From NCBI GenBank assembly GCA_000421085.1, contig ATWE01000028.1, positions 1-43,976 on the forward strand: 43,976 nt of DNA. Direction: 5' to 3'. The notes beneath the pieces were generated by a model. The model saw nothing but the letters and a program-made list of their open reading frames with translations. It did no database searches and was not told the origin of the DNA. Both the position numbers and the translations under genes were made by a program. This document shows positions 41,973 to 43,976 of this stretch, one piece after another. The DNA is from Ensifer sp. USDA 6670 (lineage in GTDB: Bacteria; Pseudomonadota; Alphaproteobacteria; Rhizobiales; Rhizobiaceae). Each line of letters begins with the position of its first letter. Position 1 is the first letter of the stretch.

Positions 41973-42809
41973 GTGAGTGCACCCCTCTATCTCGACCGCG
42001 ACGGTCACCGCACGTGGATCAAATGGCATCGTGGCCGTCGCCGTGTCACCGATCCGGTTTTCACGGCAGAGCGCATCTCCGAAGCCATGCGACATGGCGC
42101 CAGCGTCGAAGTAGACCTGGTCGTTCATGGCGACGATGGTTTTGCAGTGTTGCATGACCTGGACCTGGAACGGGAAACGACGGGCACCGGAAAGGTTCGG
42201 GATACGCCAGCCGCCGCCTTGCGCGAACTGCGGCTGCGCAGCAACGATGGCGAGCCCATCTCCGACAAGGTGCTGCTGCTCGAAGACCTCTCCACTCTTC
42301 TCGCAAAGGAAGGCGTGCATCCCGACGCTTTGCTGCAACTGGACTACAAGGAAGATCTCCAGGCGCTGAGCCCACAGGTGATTGCCAACTTCACCGAAGC
42401 CGCGGCTCCCATCGCCGGATCGCTCATTCTGTCGGGCGGCGACTTCGATGCCATCGCCACCCTGGCAAAGGCCGCTCCCGGTATCGCCACCGGCTATGAC
42501 CCTTGTTGCAACGAAAGCCTGGCGTGGTTGGAGGCGACGGGCGACTATCGCGGCTTCATCGAACAGGCGCTCGCGACGGCGCCGGATGCACGTATGATCT
42601 ATCTTTCCTACACCATGGTCCTGGCCGCCGAAGACGCCGGTATTGACCTCATTGCTCCGGTCCATGCAGCTGGCCGGCGCGTCGACGCCTGGACGATCAA
42701 CCAAATCAGCCCGCAAACACTCCCTCAAGTCGAACGCCTCCTTAGGCTCAAGGTCGATCAGATCACCACAGACGACCCGCAAGGGTTAGCCAAGGCCTTC
42801 AGGTCATGA
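41973..42809 (+). CDS. Divergent glycerophosphodiester phosphodiesterase, copy 2 (AccF-like role)
   Basis: 278 aa, cytoplasmic GDPD barrel. Kept residues: H19-R20 (KWHRGRR), E46-x-D48 (SVEVDLVVH), H61-D62 (VLHDLDLERETTG). Differences from copy 1: no PEN motif after HRG, and the late E-x-K pair reads D124-Y-K126, so its substrate or metal use may differ. GTG start at 41973, 2 bp after the ATPase; overlaps the IMPase-like gene by ATGA. Context (importer, GDPD, monophosphatase) suggests it splits an imported sugar or inositol phosphodiester to a phosphomonoester. Confidence 0.85.
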   Translation: MSAPLYLDRDGHRTWIKWHRGRRRVTDPVFTAERISEAMRHGASVEVDLVVHGDDGFAVLHDLDLERETTGTGKVRDTPAAALRELRLRSNDGEPISDKVLLLEDLSTLLAKEGVHPDALLQLDYKEDLQALSPQVIANFTEAAAPIAGSLILSGGDFDAIATLAKAAPGIATGYDPCCNESLAWLEATGDYRGFIEQALATAPDARMIYLSYTMVLAAEDAGIDLIAPVHAAGRRVDAWTINQISPQTLPQVERLLRLKVDQITTDDPQGLAKAFRS

Positions 42810-43612
42810 CAATCGATTACAGCAAGATCCTCGAAGACATGGTGTCCGCCGCCCGCGAGGCCGGAGCTCTTACGCTTGACCACTTCCAGCGTTTCCGCGA
42901 TATCGAGATCGGCATCAAGGGACCCGGCGACTTTGTTTCAGAGGCGGACAAGCAATCCGAAAGGTTGATCCGCGATCGCCTGTTGAGCCGGTACCCTTGG
43001 GGCCTTACAGGGGAGGAATTTGCGCCTGTCGAAGGAACGGACAGCGAGCACCGCTGGCTGGTGGACCCGATCGACGGCACCACCAATTTCATCTACGGCC
43101 AGCATTACACGATTACGATCTCGCTGCGCCGCGGCAACGTGACGGTGTGCGGCCTCGTCTACAATCCCGTTTCCGACGAAATGTTCACTGCGATCAGCGG
43201 TGAAGGCGCCTACCTCAACGGCACGCGCCTTAAGGTCAGCAGCAGCACGGATGTCGCCCTGATGTGCATTGGCACCGGCCTTCCGACGCCTAACCTGTCG
43301 CTGTATCCGGGCGCCTACGCGCGCCTTGACGAGATCCGGGCACCGATCGGTGCGGTGCGCATCGTCGGCAGCGCCGCCAACTCCTGCGCCTATGTCGCCT
43401 GCGGACGGCTCACCGGCTATTACGAGGAAACCGGCTTCGTAGATACGGCCGCCGGCATCCTCCTCGTCCAGGAAGCGGGCGGCATCGTGACCGACTGGTG
43501 GGGACGCGGACCGGAAGTTTTTGAGAAGACCGGGACGCTGATCGTCGCCAACCCGGCCACCCACGCCTATCTTCTCGAGCACCTGCGCAGCGCTTCGCCA
43601 AAGAACGCCTGA
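42806..43612 (+). CDS. Inositol-monophosphatase-like phosphatase (AccG-like role)
   Basis: 268 aa. All metal and catalytic motifs of the Mg/Li-sensitive phosphatase fold: E70/E71 (GEEF), WLVDPIDGTTNF with D87 and D90, and D213 in VDTAAGILLVQEAGG. Removes phosphate from inositol or sugar phosphates. Coupled to GDPD copy 2 by a 4-bp overlap, it would dephosphorylate that enzyme's product, as AccG dephosphorylates arabinose 2-phosphate in agrocinopine catabolism. Substrate not fixed by sequence. Last gene of the operon; 43613-43834 holds nothing I recognise. Confidence 0.92.
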   Translation: MTIDYSKILEDMVSAAREAGALTLDHFQRFRDIEIGIKGPGDFVSEADKQSERLIRDRLLSRYPWGLTGEEFAPVEGTDSEHRWLVDPIDGTTNFIYGQHYTITISLRRGNVTVCGLVYNPVSDEMFTAISGEGAYLNGTRLKVSSSTDVALMCIGTGLPTPNLSLYPGAYARLDEIRAPIGAVRIVGSAANSCAYVACGRLTGYYEETGFVDTAAGILLVQEAGGIVTDWWGRGPEVFEKTGTLIVANPATHAYLLEHLRSASPKNA

Positions 43613-43834
43613 TTTCCGTCTATGCTTGAGTTGTAAGCGTCCGCGAACCCTTCGATGATCGAGCGGGCGTCGGACTCTTATTCGCAGCGGCACGGTTCGG
43701 ACATATCGCCGCAAGCCAGTGGTCAACGCGAAAGTACATGAACAGGACGCGCTCTACGCGGCCCATTATTTAACCCAAGGAGCCGTCGCCTGACCAAAAG
43801 TGCGAAAGCTTCTGGACACTACCGCCAGAACGCC

Positions 43835-43858
43835 AAAAGGCCCGCTGATGCGGGCCTT
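43835..43858 (-). terminator. Rho-independent terminator after tRNA-fMet
   Basis: On the minus strand a 9-bp perfect stem (AAGGCCCGC with GCGGGCCTT, loop ATCA) followed by TTTT, 25 nt after the tRNA 3' end. Confidence 0.85.
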
Positions 43859-43883
43859 GTGGGTATGTCTGTGTATGTATGTT

Positions 43884-43960
<77 letters not shown>

Positions 43961-43976
43961 TTATCCGAGTTTTGCG

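Noticed and set aside
43613..43834. Short peptide gene after the IMPase
   Set aside because: Only an 11-codon frame near 43738 was seen, with no clear ribosome site or known leader-peptide features.

Overview
This window looks like a chromosomal segment of a Sinorhizobium/Ensifer-type alphaproteobacterium. The reasons are high GC coding sequence, many ABC importers, an hmgA-fahA-maiA/hppD tyrosine-degradation locus, an initiator tRNA whose CCA is encoded, and several copies of RIME-like mosaic palindromic repeats known from rhizobia. The genus is an inference from gene style and repeats, not from a database match.

Layout. 1-596: 5' part of purU (truncated by the window edge). 760-6178: homogentisate/tyrosine catabolism, with hmgA-fahA-maiA on the minus strand, a divergent MarR regulator with two overlapping palindromes between them, and an Lrp-type regulator divergent from hppD. 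6262-18004: a block carrying three copies of a ~115 bp repeat. It holds a LuxR-type regulator with a pseudo-receiver, a ~1 kb non-coding region with a nested inverted-repeat structure, a type I secretion locus (low-complexity 184-aa protein, 681-aa repeat protein, ABC exporter with a long N-terminal extension, HlyD adaptor, small HEPN-like protein), an acyltransferase-like/TPR fusion, and a methyltransferase preceded by a perfect CtrA box. 18074-20068: a membrane GGDEF-EAL protein.

20105-28902: a probable Amadori-compound or opine-type utilisation cluster. It contains a GntR/UTRA regulator, a FrlB-like SIS deglycase, a FrlD-like kinase, a VapBC-type toxin-antitoxin pair, and a minus-strand operon of polar amino-acid ABC importer, DadA/PuuB-like FAD oxidase and EamA exporter. 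Three near-identical 11-bp palindromes (TTGTCTGACAA, TTGTCTTACAA, ATGTCTGACAA) lie before gntR, frlB and the importer operon and tie these units into one likely regulon.

29156-43612: two adjacent import/hydrolysis operons around one SorC-type regulator. The minus-strand operon has an Opp/Dpp-type importer, a glycerophosphodiester phosphodiesterase (GDPD) and a TIM-barrel sugar isomerase/epimerase. The plus-strand operon has a different importer class (iron/spermidine/hexose-phosphate-like), a divergent GDPD and an inositol-monophosphatase-like enzyme. GDPD plus IMPase next to an importer recalls AccF/AccG of agrocinopine catabolism in Agrobacterium. Similar CACATGTG/CACACGTGTG-TGTAAC motifs precede both operons. 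The window ends with tRNA-fMet and its terminator on the minus strand.

The most interesting parts are the paired phosphodiester-sugar modules with a shared operator type, the GntR palindrome regulon, and the type I secretion locus with a non-RTX repeat substrate.
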